From Nonlabens sp. Ci31 (GTDB lineage: Bacteria; Bacteroidota; Bacteroidia; Flavobacteriales; Flavobacteriaceae): a DNA stretch of 64,000 nucleotides. The translations under genes and the position numbers were made by a program. The stretch's first letter is position 1, and the number at the start of each line of letters is the position of its first letter. The notes under the pieces are model-generated. The model searched no databases and was not told where the DNA came from. It worked only from the letters and a program-made list of their open reading frames with translations. Below are positions 25,634 through 35,600 of the stretch, one piece after another. The stretch spans positions 2,787,501 to 2,851,500 of the forward strand of contig NZ_CP043633.1 of NCBI RefSeq assembly GCF_012974865.1, written 5' to 3'.

Positions 25634-28510
25634 TTATTTATCTTCTGGTTTTAAGATCGCTAAGAAATAGTCTTTTGTCAGGTATTTGTTTGCGGCATTC
25701 TGAATATCTTTTGCAGTTAGCGCATTAACGGCATTTTCATATTCAAGAACTTTATTGATCTCTTCCTTTTCTTCGTCTGCATCTACAAGAGCGCTTAACC
25801 AGTAACGATTGGTTTTTACTCGTTCTTTATAATCTAGTAAATAACCTTCTTTTACTTTGTTCAAGTCTTTTTTAGACGGTCCATTTGCTTTGATATAGTC
25901 GATCTCGTTCATCGTCGCATCTACTAGTTTTTCTACATTATCTGGACCGCAAGGAAAGGATATTCCAAAACTTAAAGCTGGATAAGGATTCTTTCTTAAA
26001 GATCCTCGTGCACCACCAGAATAGATGCCACCTTCCTTTTCACGCAGGGTCTCAATGATTTTAATTGTCAATGCTTCCCCTAAGGCATCTACTGCCAGGT
26101 TTTCTTTGTCGCTGTAGCTCGGGATTTCATAAGCCCAAGTGATACGCACGCTACTTTTATCGTCTGTTCCTTTTTTTACTACTTTCTTGCGAGTTCCTTG
26201 CTCTTCTCTCCAGTCCGTAGTTTTAAAGCTTTCATTAGAATTTAACCCAGGAAGACTGCCGATGTATTTCTTAGAGAACTCTTCTATTTGTGCTTTATCT
26301 ATATTTCCCACCAAGTAGAAATTAAAATCACCCGCATCTGCAAAGCGTTCTTTATATAGCTTATAAGCGAGGTCATAGTCTGCTTCATTATATTTTTCTA
26401 CTGTAGGGAAACCGGTGTAACGAGGGCTAGAACCATATCTTATTTTATTGATTTCATTACTAAAGTAGGTGTTGGGATCTGACATCATACGACCTATAAA
26501 AGATTTTTGTTTAGATATAAAACTTGCAAAAGCTTCGTCATCTTTATTCAAATCTGTAAAGTAGAGGTGTATTAGTTGAAACATGGTTTCCAGGTCTTTA
26601 GGAGTCGCACTACCTCTAAAGGTTTCTGTCAGATAGCCTACACTTGGGGAAACATCTACTAACTTACCCGTCATAAATTTAGACATATCTGTTTGTGTCA
26701 TTCCTGCCACGCCTGCTTGCGTCAGTCCTCCATTTGCAAGGTTGGTTTTCTTTGCCTCTTCATCGCTATAAAGGCTCGTGCCACCGTAGCTAAAGGCACT
26801 CATTAAGATCTCATCGTTTTTAAAATCCGTAGGCTTTACTGTAACGGTCGCACCGTTACTCAATGTATAGGTAGTGGTTCCTACTGGATCATTAGTAGTA
26901 GTCTTAGTGATTGATCCAGCAGCTGGTAGGCTCTCGATAAGATTTTCTCTTACTTCTGTGTCTTCATATGGGTCTACTTTTGAGGCGGCTACTTCATTAA
27001 CTACTTTTAAAACTTGAGTTTCAGTCGGAGGCGTATCTGTTGTAGGTCCTGTAAATACGATTGTACGGTTATCATCATGAATGTAATCGTTGATTTTTGC
27101 ATTTACTTCATCAACATCAATTCCGGGTAGTAGCTCCATGGTTTTGTTATAATTCCACTCAATACTAGGAACTGTTGCTCCAGAAAAATAAGACTGCACA
27201 TACTGACCTACTATACGACCGCTTTCTAGTTTATCTCTGTCTTTGTAATAAGACTCGAAGAAAGACCCATAAGCTTGCTTTGCACGATCCAGCTCTGCCT
27301 GACCAAAACCATATAGCTTTACTCGTTGGTTTTCCTCTAATAATGCTTTTAAAGCAGCTAGTTGACCGTCTGGGGCACTACCTGCAAATGAAGAGTAGGC
27401 GTTCTTATTTCTAGCAACCGTACCTCCATAACTACTAGAGCCAAAAATAAATGGTGGGTTTGCTTCTTGAGTAAGTTCTTGTAATCTATTATTAATCATA
27501 AAAGAGAACAATCCATTGACTAAATCATCTCTGTAATCTCCAACGGTAAGTGTAGGTGAAGAAGCCGATTTATCTTTATAGGATATGTTCACACTCGCAA
27601 ATGTCGCCTCCTTATCTTGAGCAATAGCTACCTTAGTATCATCATGATTGGGCAACTCTATAACGGGACGTTTTCTAGGATTTATAGGTGTAGGAATTGG
27701 ACCGAAGTGATCTTTTATTTTTTGTTCCATGACGGCTACGTCTAGATCTCCTACCGCTACTACAGCCATAAGATCTGGACGGTACCAGTCGTTGTAAAAC
27801 CTTTTCAATACTTCGGGTTTAAAATTATCAAGAATGTCATCTTTTCCTATAGGAAGACGCTCTGCATATTTTGAATTGTAGAACTGTACGGGTATAGTTA
27901 TTTTATTCATACGATCAGAGGCTCCTTTACCGGTACGAGACTCTTCCAGTACCACGCCGCGCTCATCATTGATAGCGTCTGTTTCTAAATTTGCACCATG
28001 AGCCCAATCTTCTAAAATGGTAAAGCCTTGCTCCAGTTTTTCAGGATCATCACTCGGGATAGGTAGAATATAAACAGTTTCATCAAAACTAGTGTAGGCG
28101 TTTAAATCAGCACCAAATTTAACGCCTATGCCTTGGAGGTAATCTACCAATTCATTTTTATTAAAATTAGTAGTCCCATTAAAATTCATGTGTTCCATAA
28201 AGTGAGCAAGACCTTGCTGATCCTCATCTTCAAGCACCGATCCTGCATTTACGGCAAGTCTTAATTCTACTTTGTCCTCTGGTTTCCCGTTGTTTTTGAC
28301 ATAATAAGTAAGTCCGTTAGACAGTTTTCCCATACGAACACTTGGGTCTGATGGGATTTCTTGATTCATTCCAGCCATCATAGGTGCTTCTATAACAGGT
28401 GGAGTAGGTGCCACAGGTGAGGTCGTGGAATTGTTGTTCGTTACTTTAGGGCCACAAGCAGCAATAATAAGTGCTAGTGCTCCCAAGTAGGGTAGCCATA
28501 CTTTTTTCAT
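25634..28510 (-). CDS. M16-family zinc metallopeptidase (pitrilysin-like), exported
   Basis: The 958-residue protein has a lipoprotein-type signal (ALIIAACG, Cys19) and two M16 halves. The N-terminal half bears the inverted zinc motif HxxEH (His103-Phe-Met-Glu106-His107 in GLAHFMEHMNFNGT) and a downstream Glu in NDERGVVLEESRTG. The second half (from about 520) lacks HxxEH, as is normal for the non-catalytic half of M16 pairs fused in one chain. It degrades peptides in the periplasm or at the outer membrane. Monocistronic, terminator at 25552-25585, bracketed by two direct repeats. Confidence 0.93.
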   Translation of the reverse strand: MKKVWLPYLGALALIIAACGPKVTNNNSTTSPVAPTPPVIEAPMMAGMNQEIPSDPSVRMGKLSNGLTYYVKNNGKPEDKVELRLAVNAGSVLEDEDQQGLAHFMEHMNFNGTTNFNKNELVDYLQGIGVKFGADLNAYTSFDETVYILPIPSDDPEKLEQGFTILEDWAHGANLETDAINDERGVVLEESRTGKGASDRMNKITIPVQFYNSKYAERLPIGKDDILDNFKPEVLKRFYNDWYRPDLMAVVAVGDLDVAVMEQKIKDHFGPIPTPINPRKRPVIELPNHDDTKVAIAQDKEATFASVNISYKDKSASSPTLTVGDYRDDLVNGLFSFMINNRLQELTQEANPPFIFGSSSYGGTVARNKNAYSSFAGSAPDGQLAALKALLEENQRVKLYGFGQAELDRAKQAYGSFFESYYKDRDKLESGRIVGQYVQSYFSGATVPSIEWNYNKTMELLPGIDVDEVNAKINDYIHDDNRTIVFTGPTTDTPPTETQVLKVVNEVAASKVDPYEDTEVRENLIESLPAAGSITKTTTNDPVGTTTYTLSNGATVTVKPTDFKNDEILMSAFSYGGTSLYSDEEAKKTNLANGGLTQAGVAGMTQTDMSKFMTGKLVDVSPSVGYLTETFRGSATPKDLETMFQLIHLYFTDLNKDDEAFASFISKQKSFIGRMMSDPNTYFSNEINKIRYGSSPRYTGFPTVEKYNEADYDLAYKLYKERFADAGDFNFYLVGNIDKAQIEEFSKKYIGSLPGLNSNESFKTTDWREEQGTRKKVVKKGTDDKSSVRITWAYEIPSYSDKENLAVDALGEALTIKIIETLREKEGGIYSGGARGSLRKNPYPALSFGISFPCGPDNVEKLVDATMNEIDYIKANGPSKKDLNKVKEGYLLDYKERVKTNRYWLSALVDADEEKEEINKVLEYENAVNALTAKDIQNAANKYLTKDYFLAILKPEDK

Positions 28511-28548
28511 AGACGGAATTTTTGGTTTATTTAAATTTCTTTTACTCT

Positions 28549-28564
28549 CGCTTTCGCGAAAGCG
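28549..28564. repeat. Dispersed palindrome copy (perfect, upstream of M16 gene)
   Basis: CGCTTTCGCGAAAGCG, perfect 16-bp palindrome, 39 bp upstream of the M16 peptidase start. Confidence 0.9.
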
Positions 28565-28766
28565 AAATAGTTATAATTATTTAAACATCTAAAAATCATA
28601 ATTAGTGTCATGATTAAATGTTAATAATGAAAGATAGAGGTTGCCAATTTTAAATACAAATTTTGTTTGATAAATAATGTTAATACCTAAGATAAAGGAT
28701 TCTTATAAATCAAGTTTACTTATGAGCACTTTAGGTTTGCTAAAGACTGTTCGAGAAAACAACTAT

Positions 28767-29027
28767 ATAATGTTTGAATTTGGTCAATATTTGGGTTTTT
28801 TAGCATTTTTAGGAATTCTAACTTTAGGATTTTGGTTAATGATTTTCTTGACTGCTATCATACCATACTGGATAACAGGCTCCTTATTAGAAAAAGAAAA
28901 TTAAAAAAAGAAGCAAAGCTTAAAAAACAAGAAGTAAACAATTCTTTATAAAGAATTGATATACGATAAATCAAAAGCTGTCTGGCTGTGCTAGACGGTT
29001 TTTTTGTGGCTTAATTCTAGAAAAAAA
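28767..29027. repeat. Direct repeat copy B
   Basis: Partner of 25193-25451, same orientation. The terminator stem is degraded (GCTGTC instead of CCGTC) and one A is missing in the coding part. Confidence 0.8.
28770..28904 (+). CDS. Truncated second copy of the small membrane protein
   Basis: MFEFGQYLGFLAFLGILTLG begins a 44-residue product nearly identical to residues 1-42 of the protein at 25196. Loss of one A from a six-A run (around 28891) shifts the frame and replaces the basic tail with EN-stop. The remaining downstream bases still resemble the lost tail codons. It may still insert in the membrane, but without the Lys-rich tail; or it is on its way to decay. A longer in-frame start at 28677 exists, but the match to the other copy supports 28770. 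Confidence 0.6.
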   Translation: MFEFGQYLGFLAFLGILTLGFWLMIFLTAIIPYWITGSLLEKEN

Positions 29028-29166
29028 GTGTTTTTTATGCTTTAGGTAACCAACTAACATAAACCTATCATATTTTGGAGTATTTGAAAATCTTATAAAA
29101 ATATTAATAGTCCAATTTCATTCGATCCGTTATCTTGTAAAATACAGTTAATTAAAAACTTGAAAG

Positions 29167-29541
29167 ATGAAAAATTTAATAATTCAATGTAGTATAATCG
29201 CAATTATTTTGTGTTCTGCTACTGTCAATGCTCAGCAATATTTACCTAATGACCCAACTCCTGCACAGGAAGAAAAGGCAAAGGAAATAGTAGTACAATT
29301 TGACAGCGTTCTTTCATTAACTACTAAACAGGAGTTGCTTTTCGATATAAAGCAAACCGAGTTTATTGTGTCCCAAGAACTTCTTATAAATAGTAATACA
29401 CCAAAAGAAGAACTAAATAGAATGCTCCTAGCACTTTATTTAGACCAAGCAATGGAAATGAAAGATATTTTAACGCAACCTCAATATGACCTTTACGCTA
29501 AGGTACGCAGTACCTATGACCCGTTATTAGTAATTCTATAA
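29167..29541 (+). CDS. Small secreted helical protein, unknown
   Basis: The 124-residue product has a signal peptide (cleaved near TVNAQQ, residue 22) and a mature part rich in helices (EEKAKEIVVQFDSVLSLTTKQ, PKEELNRMLLALYLDQAMEM, LTQPQYDLYAKV). The heptad-like helical look and the placement of LTxxQ recall small periplasmic Spy/CpxP-like proteins common in Bacteroidota, but the match is weak. Monocistronic with a perfect terminator at 29545. Confidence 0.7.
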   Translation: MKNLIIQCSIIAIILCSATVNAQQYLPNDPTPAQEEKAKEIVVQFDSVLSLTTKQELLFDIKQTEFIVSQELLINSNTPKEELNRMLLALYLDQAMEMKDILTQPQYDLYAKVRSTYDPLLVIL

Positions 29542-29544
29542 TTT

Positions 29545-29573
29545 AAAAAAGCCACTTTAAAGTGGCTTTTTTT
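29545..29573 (+). terminator. Terminator
   Basis: AAAAAAGCCACTTT/AAAGTGGCTTTTTTT perfect hairpin, symmetric and so active on both strands. Confidence 0.9.
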
Positions 29574-29645
29574 ATTTCTTGTTGCAAGCCTAGTCACAAG
29601 ATTTTATATTTACACCAAATAATATATAACTATTAAACTTTAGAA

Positions 29646-30392
29646 ATGGGTAGAGCTTTTGAATTCCGCAAGGCGCGTAAAATGAAACGATGGAGTGCCA
29701 TGTCTAAGGCCTTTACAAGAATAGGTAAAGACATTGTCATAGCAGTGAAAGAAGGTGGACCAGATCCTGATGTCAACTCTAGATTAAGAGCGGTGATACA
29801 AAATGCCAAGGCGGTAAACATGCCTAAAGTAAACGTAGAACGCGCGATTAAAAAAGCAACCGATAAAGATACGGCCAACTATGAAACCGTACTTTTTGAA
29901 GGATATGCACCTCACGGTATAGCAGTTCTCGTAGAAACCTCTACAGATAATAACAATAGAACAGTGGCAAACGTGCGCAGTTATTTTAATAAATGCGATG
30001 GTAATCTAGGTACCTCTGGCTCGGTAGAATTTATGTTTGATCATAAATGTCATTTTAGAATCCCAGCAGGAGCATTAGATTTAGAAGAATTGGAATTGGA
30101 ATTGATAGATTTTGGTGCTGAGGAGTTGTTCCTTGATGAAAAAGATGAAGAAGATAATAATTCTGTAGATGGAATCATGATTTATGCAGAATTTCAAAAT
30201 TATGGAGCTTTGCAAAAAGCACTAGAGGAGATGAATATCGAGATCTTAAGTTCAGATTTTGAATATATTCCTACCATTCAAAAGGAAGTGACCGCAGAGC
30301 AAAAAGAGGACATCGATAAATTATTAGAGAAGTTAGATGAAGACGATGATGTGAATAATGTTTACACCACTATAAAAGAAGAAGAGGAGTAA
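29646..30392 (+). CDS. yebC: YebC/PmpR-family protein
   Basis: The 248-residue protein carries the YebC three-domain pattern: GRAFEFRKARKMKRWSAMSKAFTRIGKDI at the start, PDPDVNSRLRAVIQNAKAVNMPKVNVERAIKKA, YETVLFEGYAPHGIAVLVE, and acidic C-terminal helices. Members were called transcription regulators; recent work on YebC types links them to ribosome function at difficult motifs such as proline runs. Length and conserved blocks are normal. It sits between two short-gene units with its own upstream region. Confidence 0.92.
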   Translation: MGRAFEFRKARKMKRWSAMSKAFTRIGKDIVIAVKEGGPDPDVNSRLRAVIQNAKAVNMPKVNVERAIKKATDKDTANYETVLFEGYAPHGIAVLVETSTDNNNRTVANVRSYFNKCDGNLGTSGSVEFMFDHKCHFRIPAGALDLEELELELIDFGAEELFLDEKDEEDNNSVDGIMIYAEFQNYGALQKALEEMNIEILSSDFEYIPTIQKEVTAEQKEDIDKLLEKLDEDDDVNNVYTTIKEEEE

Positions 30393-30556
30393 CTGATGAA
30401 TGATGTCAGTTTTGCAGTGCATCAAGATGGGCATCACTTTTTTCAGTTAAAAATCACAAACAAGCCATCATAAATGGAATTTGTCAATAGGCAATTAAGT
30501 AAAAGCCAATTAAAACTCTTAATTTTAGGATTCATACATTAAAAGCGAATTATAAC

Positions 30557-30934
30557 ATGGTAAAAGAAAAATATCAAAGTGTCCTTGATTTAGGAGAAAA
30601 ATTAAACATCCAAAATGGAGACGTACAGGTAAACGGAGATACATTAGAAATAAGAGGTACCGCAGCGACTCTTTATTATAAAAATTTATTGTGGGATGAG
30701 ATTAAAAAAGTGGGTGGAGATAGCCCATCAGATGTAATGGCAGACATTAAAGTTGCTGATGATTCTATCTATGCCAAGCACACGGTAAAAAATGGAGAGT
30801 CTTTAAGTCTTATTGCAAAACATTATTTTAAAGACCCAATGAAGTACAAGCAAATTTTTGCAGCCAACACTGATATATTGAAAAATCCAGATTTGATACA
30901 TGCAGGTCAGGAATTAGTCATTCCTAATTTGTAA
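30557..30934 (+). CDS. LysM-domain peptidoglycan-binding protein (YgaU/LysM-BON type)
   Basis: The 125-residue protein has an N-terminal BON-like part (about residues 15-65, QVNGDTLEIRGTAATLYYKNLLWDEIKK) and a C-terminal LysM (about 74-124, KHTVKNGESLSLIAKHYFKDPMKYKQIFAANTDILKNPDLIHAGQELVIP). It has no signal peptide, like E. coli YgaU (Kbp), a potassium-binding cytoplasmic protein; that parallel is suggestive, not proof. Monocistronic with terminator at 30955. Confidence 0.85.
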   Translation: MVKEKYQSVLDLGEKLNIQNGDVQVNGDTLEIRGTAATLYYKNLLWDEIKKVGGDSPSDVMADIKVADDSIYAKHTVKNGESLSLIAKHYFKDPMKYKQIFAANTDILKNPDLIHAGQELVIPNL

Positions 30935-30954
30935 TTATCAACCTATTATACACA

Positions 30955-30984
30955 AAAAGCCTCTCTAATTGCGAGGCTTTTTTA
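30955..30984 (+). terminator. Terminator after the LysM gene
   Basis: AAAAGCCTC/GAGGCTTTT stem followed by T-rich sequence. Confidence 0.85.
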
Positions 30985-31020
30985 TTTTTTAGCGAGACAG
31001 ACTAACTTCAATTATAGCTT

Positions 31021-32493
31021 TTACCTTCTAGGAAGATCATTGTCTAAATCTTTAAGAGGTAATTGAGAAGTTCCCATTAAATAGGAGTCTACATGATGTG
31101 CTGCTTCCCGACCTTCAGAAATTGCCCAAACTATTAAGGACTGACCGCGTCGCATATCTCCGGCAGTAAATATTCCATCTACGTTGGTCTTATGGTTAGA
31201 AGGGTCTGCTTTTATATTTCCTCTCATATCTGTATCTAAGCCTAGCTGATCAATTAAGGTTTTTTCAGGCCCAGTAAATCCTAAAGCAAGCAATGCCATA
31301 TCGCATTCCCATTTTTTCTCTGTTCCTTTTACCTCTTTTAATTCGGGTCTTACATGACCCGGTTTTTTGATCCATTCTACTTCTACGGTGACCAGGCCGG
31401 TAAGGTTTCCTTTTTGGTCTCCTAAAAATTCTCTAGTAGAAATGCTAAAGACACGTTCTACGCCTTCTTGATGTGAAGAGGTGGTTTTTAAACGCATAGG
31501 AAAATATGGCCAGGGTTGTTCTTCTGATCTTTCTATAGTAGGTCTGGCTAGGATTTCAAAGTTGGTTACAGAAGTTGCTCCGTGTCTGTTAGATGTCCCT
31601 ATACAGTCAGAACCTGTATCTCCACCACCTATAACCACTACATTTTTATCGGTCGCCATGATGATTTCTTCCCATTCTTGAAAACCATCTACACGTTCAT
31701 TATTTTGCTTTAAAAAATCCATCGCCTGATAGACACCTTTAAGATGAGCTCCTTTGATAGGAATGCCTCTTTTTATCGTTGCACCTCCACAAAGGACAAT
31801 AGCATCGTGATCACTTTTAAGTTTTTCAACACTGATATTTTTACCAACTTCAGAATTAGTTTTAAAAATAATCCCTTCTTCCTCTAAAACTTGCAGTCGT
31901 CTATCGATCACGTCTTTTTGCAATTTAAAATCTGGGATCCCATATCTTAATAGGCCACCTATTTTTGCATCTCGTTCATAAACAGTAACGGTATGACCAG
32001 CTCTGTTTAATTGTTGAGCTGTCGCCAGGCCTGAAGGTCCAGATCCTATGACGGCTACTGTTTTAGTGGTGCGTTCCTTTGGGGGTTGTGCATTTACCCA
32101 TCCTTCTTCAAAGGCTTTTTCTGCAATATTCTTTTCTATATTCTCAATACTTACTGGATCTTCATTGATCCCTAGTACACAAGATTCTTCACAAGGAGCC
32201 GGACATAACCTACCTGTAAATTCTGGGAAGTTATTGGTACTGTGTAATATTTGAGCAGCTTCTTTCCAGCGGCCTTTATATACCATATCGTTAAAATCTG
32301 GAATCAGATTTCCTAACGGGCAGCCACTATGACAAAAAGGAATGCCACAATCCATGCATCGCCCACCTTGTTTTTTTAGTTCAGGCTCTGTAAGAGGCAC
32401 GGTAAATTCTTTATAATTCTCTACACGTTCTTGAACAGGTAAATAAGTCTCATCTGCTCTTTTATATTCTAAAAATCCGGTTGTTTTTCCCAT
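31021..32493 (-). CDS. gltD: Glutamate synthase small subunit (NADPH)
   Basis: The 490-residue flavoprotein subunit passes electrons from NADPH via FAD and two [4Fe-4S] clusters to the large subunit, for glutamate from glutamine and 2-oxoglutarate. The N-terminal cluster ligands are in GGRCMDCGIPFCHSGCPLGN. FAD binding is at VAVIGSGPSGLATAQ and NADPH binding at VVVIGGGDTGSDCIG, with a final GIFTAGDMRRGQSLIVWAI. It is downstream of gltB in the same operon (118 bp gap). Length is normal. Confidence 0.96.
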   Translation of the reverse strand: MGKTTGFLEYKRADETYLPVQERVENYKEFTVPLTEPELKKQGGRCMDCGIPFCHSGCPLGNLIPDFNDMVYKGRWKEAAQILHSTNNFPEFTGRLCPAPCEESCVLGINEDPVSIENIEKNIAEKAFEEGWVNAQPPKERTTKTVAVIGSGPSGLATAQQLNRAGHTVTVYERDAKIGGLLRYGIPDFKLQKDVIDRRLQVLEEEGIIFKTNSEVGKNISVEKLKSDHDAIVLCGGATIKRGIPIKGAHLKGVYQAMDFLKQNNERVDGFQEWEEIIMATDKNVVVIGGGDTGSDCIGTSNRHGATSVTNFEILARPTIERSEEQPWPYFPMRLKTTSSHQEGVERVFSISTREFLGDQKGNLTGLVTVEVEWIKKPGHVRPELKEVKGTEKKWECDMALLALGFTGPEKTLIDQLGLDTDMRGNIKADPSNHKTNVDGIFTAGDMRRGQSLIVWAISEGREAAHHVDSYLMGTSQLPLKDLDNDLPRR

Positions 32494-32611
32494 ATCTAAT
32501 TTCTTTAATTCTTTTAAACTGTTCCTAATCGGTTTTCGTTAAAATCACTTTTAAGACTCCAAGTCTTTTCTCAGTAGTCCAATAGCACAGTGATCTATTT
32601 CTTTTCAGTCA

Positions 32612-35600
32612 TTAAACAGTTTCCGTATTCTCTTCTTCTAATCTCAATAAAGCCAATCTGTATTCTTCTGGCAATACCTTTATAAAATGCCCCACTTCTT
32701 GTTCCCAGTTTTCTAACAATCGCTGGGCTAGTGGACTCAATGTCATGTTGTAATGTTCTTCCACCAGGTCTTTTAGAATATTCAAATCTGCTGTATCTTC
32801 AACAGGATTAAAATGGAGGCCTTCTGTATTGGATTTGGATACTAGAGTGCGGCCTTTATCATATACAAAGGCAATACCACCGCTCATTCCAGCTCCAAAA
32901 TTCCTTCCTACACTTCCTAAAATCACCACAGTTCCTCCTGTCATGTATTCACATCCATGGTCACCTATTCCTTCTACAACAGCTTGAACTCCAGAATTAC
33001 GAACACAAAAACGCTCGCCAGCTTTTCCATTGATAAATGCTTTACCAGTTGTAGCGCCATAAAAGGCAACATTGCCTATAATCACATTTTCTTCAGGCGC
33101 AAATGTGGATTCCATTGGGACTTTTACGATCAATTTTGCTCCAGACAGTCCTTTACCTATATAATCGTTAGTATTTCCCGTAACGCTCAGTGTAAGTCCT
33201 TTTGCTGCAAAGGCTCCAAAACTCTGACCAGCAGATCCTTTAAAATTCACTTTAAGCGTATTATCAGGAAGTCCGTTAACACCGTATATTTTTGAAATTT
33301 CATTACTGAGAATAGTTCCTACAGCACGATTTTCATTAGTAATGTCAAAGTCTAAAATGGTTTTTTCTTTTCTAAATAATGCAGGATGCGCTTTACTGAT
33401 GATTTTAAAATCCAAAGCTTTTTCTAGATCGTGATCTTGCTTTGTTGTATTCCTTAAAGCCACCGTATCAGGAACATCTACTTTATGAAGAATAGGAGAA
33501 AGGTCCAGTCCCATAGCTTTATAAGAATCTATAGATTTACTTCTGTCTAGTTTTTGAACTTGGCCTACCATTTCATCCATCGTTCTAAAACCTAACTGGG
33601 CCATAATCTCGCGCAATTCTTGGGCTACGAAATACATGAAATTCACTACATGTTCTGGTTTTCCTTTAAATTTCTTACGCAATTCTGGATTTTGCGTAGC
33701 AATACCTACGGGACAAGTATTTAAATGACACGCACGCATCATGATACATCCAGAAGCCACCAAGGGAGCGGTGGCAAAACCAAATTCTTCAGCACCTAAC
33801 AAGGCTGCAACGGCGACATCGCGACCGGTTTTTAATTGACCATCACATTCCAATACCACTCGATTACGCAAGTCGTTCATGACTAGTGTTTGTTGCGCTT
33901 CGGCAAGGCCTAATTCCCAAGGCAAACCTGTATGTTTAAGTGATGTGAGTGCCGCAGCGCCGGTTCCACCATCGTGGCCAGAGATGAGAATCACATCAGC
34001 CTTTGCTTTTGCTACTCCAGCGGCAACAGTTCCTACACCTACTTCTGATACTAACTTTACATTAATACGGGCTTCTCGATTAGCCGATTTTAAGTCATAA
34101 ATCAATTGGGATAAATCTTCAATGGAATAAATATCGTGATGAGGTGGTGGCGATATCAATCCTACGTATGGAGTAGAGTTACGCGTTTTGGCGATTTCTG
34201 CATTAACTTTAGGGCCAGGAAGATGTCCGCCTTCACCAGGTTTTGCTCCTTGAGCCATTTTAATTTGGATCTCACTTGCGTTAGTCAGGTAATTAGAAGT
34301 AACCCCAAATCTTCCCGAGGCTACTTGTTTAATAGCACTGTTTTTCCAATCTCCATTCACATTTTTATAGAATCGTTCTTGGTCTTCACCACCTTCTCCA
34401 GAATTACTTTTTCCAGAAATACGGTTCATGGCAACTGCTAGATTTTCATGGGCTTCTTTAGAAATGGAACCATAAGACATCGCCCCTGTCTTGAATCGTT
34501 TGACAATTTCAGTCCAAGGCTCTACTTCATTGATATCGATAGGGTCAAAGTTAGTAAACTCAAATAGACCTCTAATCGTCATCAATTGTTTTTGCTGATC
34601 ATTGATTAATGCAGCGTATTCCTTATACACCAATGGTTTGTTGCTTCGCACAGCTTCTTGTAACTTGGCAATCGTCATCGGATTGAACAAATGTTTTTCT
34701 CCTTTTCTTCTCCATCGGTATTCACCACCTATTTCTAGGTCGAAATTGGATGGCTGTTCCGCTTTAGCGAAAGCGGAGTCATAACGTTTATGAATATCTT
34801 TTTCAATCTCGTGCAAACCAATTCCCTGAAGACGCGTTACCGTGCGAGGGAAGTATTGCTCCACCACTTTAGAATTGATTCCTATACATTCAAAAAGTTG
34901 CGAACCGCGGTAAGAATTTAAGGTAGAGATCCCTATTTTATTCATCACTCTTAAAACCCCTTTTCCTATAGCAGCATTAAAGTTTTGGATGGCAATCTGA
35001 GGGTCTTTCATCTCGAGTAAATCGATATGGGTCTCGATGATCTCGTTCACCATATACGGGTTGATTGCACTGGCACCATAACCAAATAATAAGGCAAAAT
35101 GATGCACCTCACGAGGCTCAGCAGACTCGATGATCAAACTGGCTCGAGAACGTTTTTTGAGCTTTACCAGTCCGTTATTGACATAACTACAAGCCAAAAG
35201 TGCTGGAATAGGAGCACTGTCCTTACTCACCTCACGATCTGATAGGATGATGATGTTTGTTCCTTGATCAATTGCTTTAGCAGCGTTCTCTAAGAGTCTT
35301 TCAAGTGCATTTTCCAGTCCATTATGACCTTTTTGTGCTTCATATACCATAGGAATGGATATGATATTGAAATGATCGTGCTTGAAATTCTTTACCTTAT
35401 CTAAATCTTGTTTGGAGATCACTGGATTCTGAATTTTGAGTTTTCTACAATGAATATTGTTGATCTCAAAGATGTTAGAATCGCTTCCTAAAGAAAGACT
35501 GATATCGGTAATTAGTTCCTCCCGTATACCATCCAGCGGCGGATTTGTCACCTGCGCAAACAGCTGTTTGAAATAATTATAAATGAGTTGTGGACGTTCA

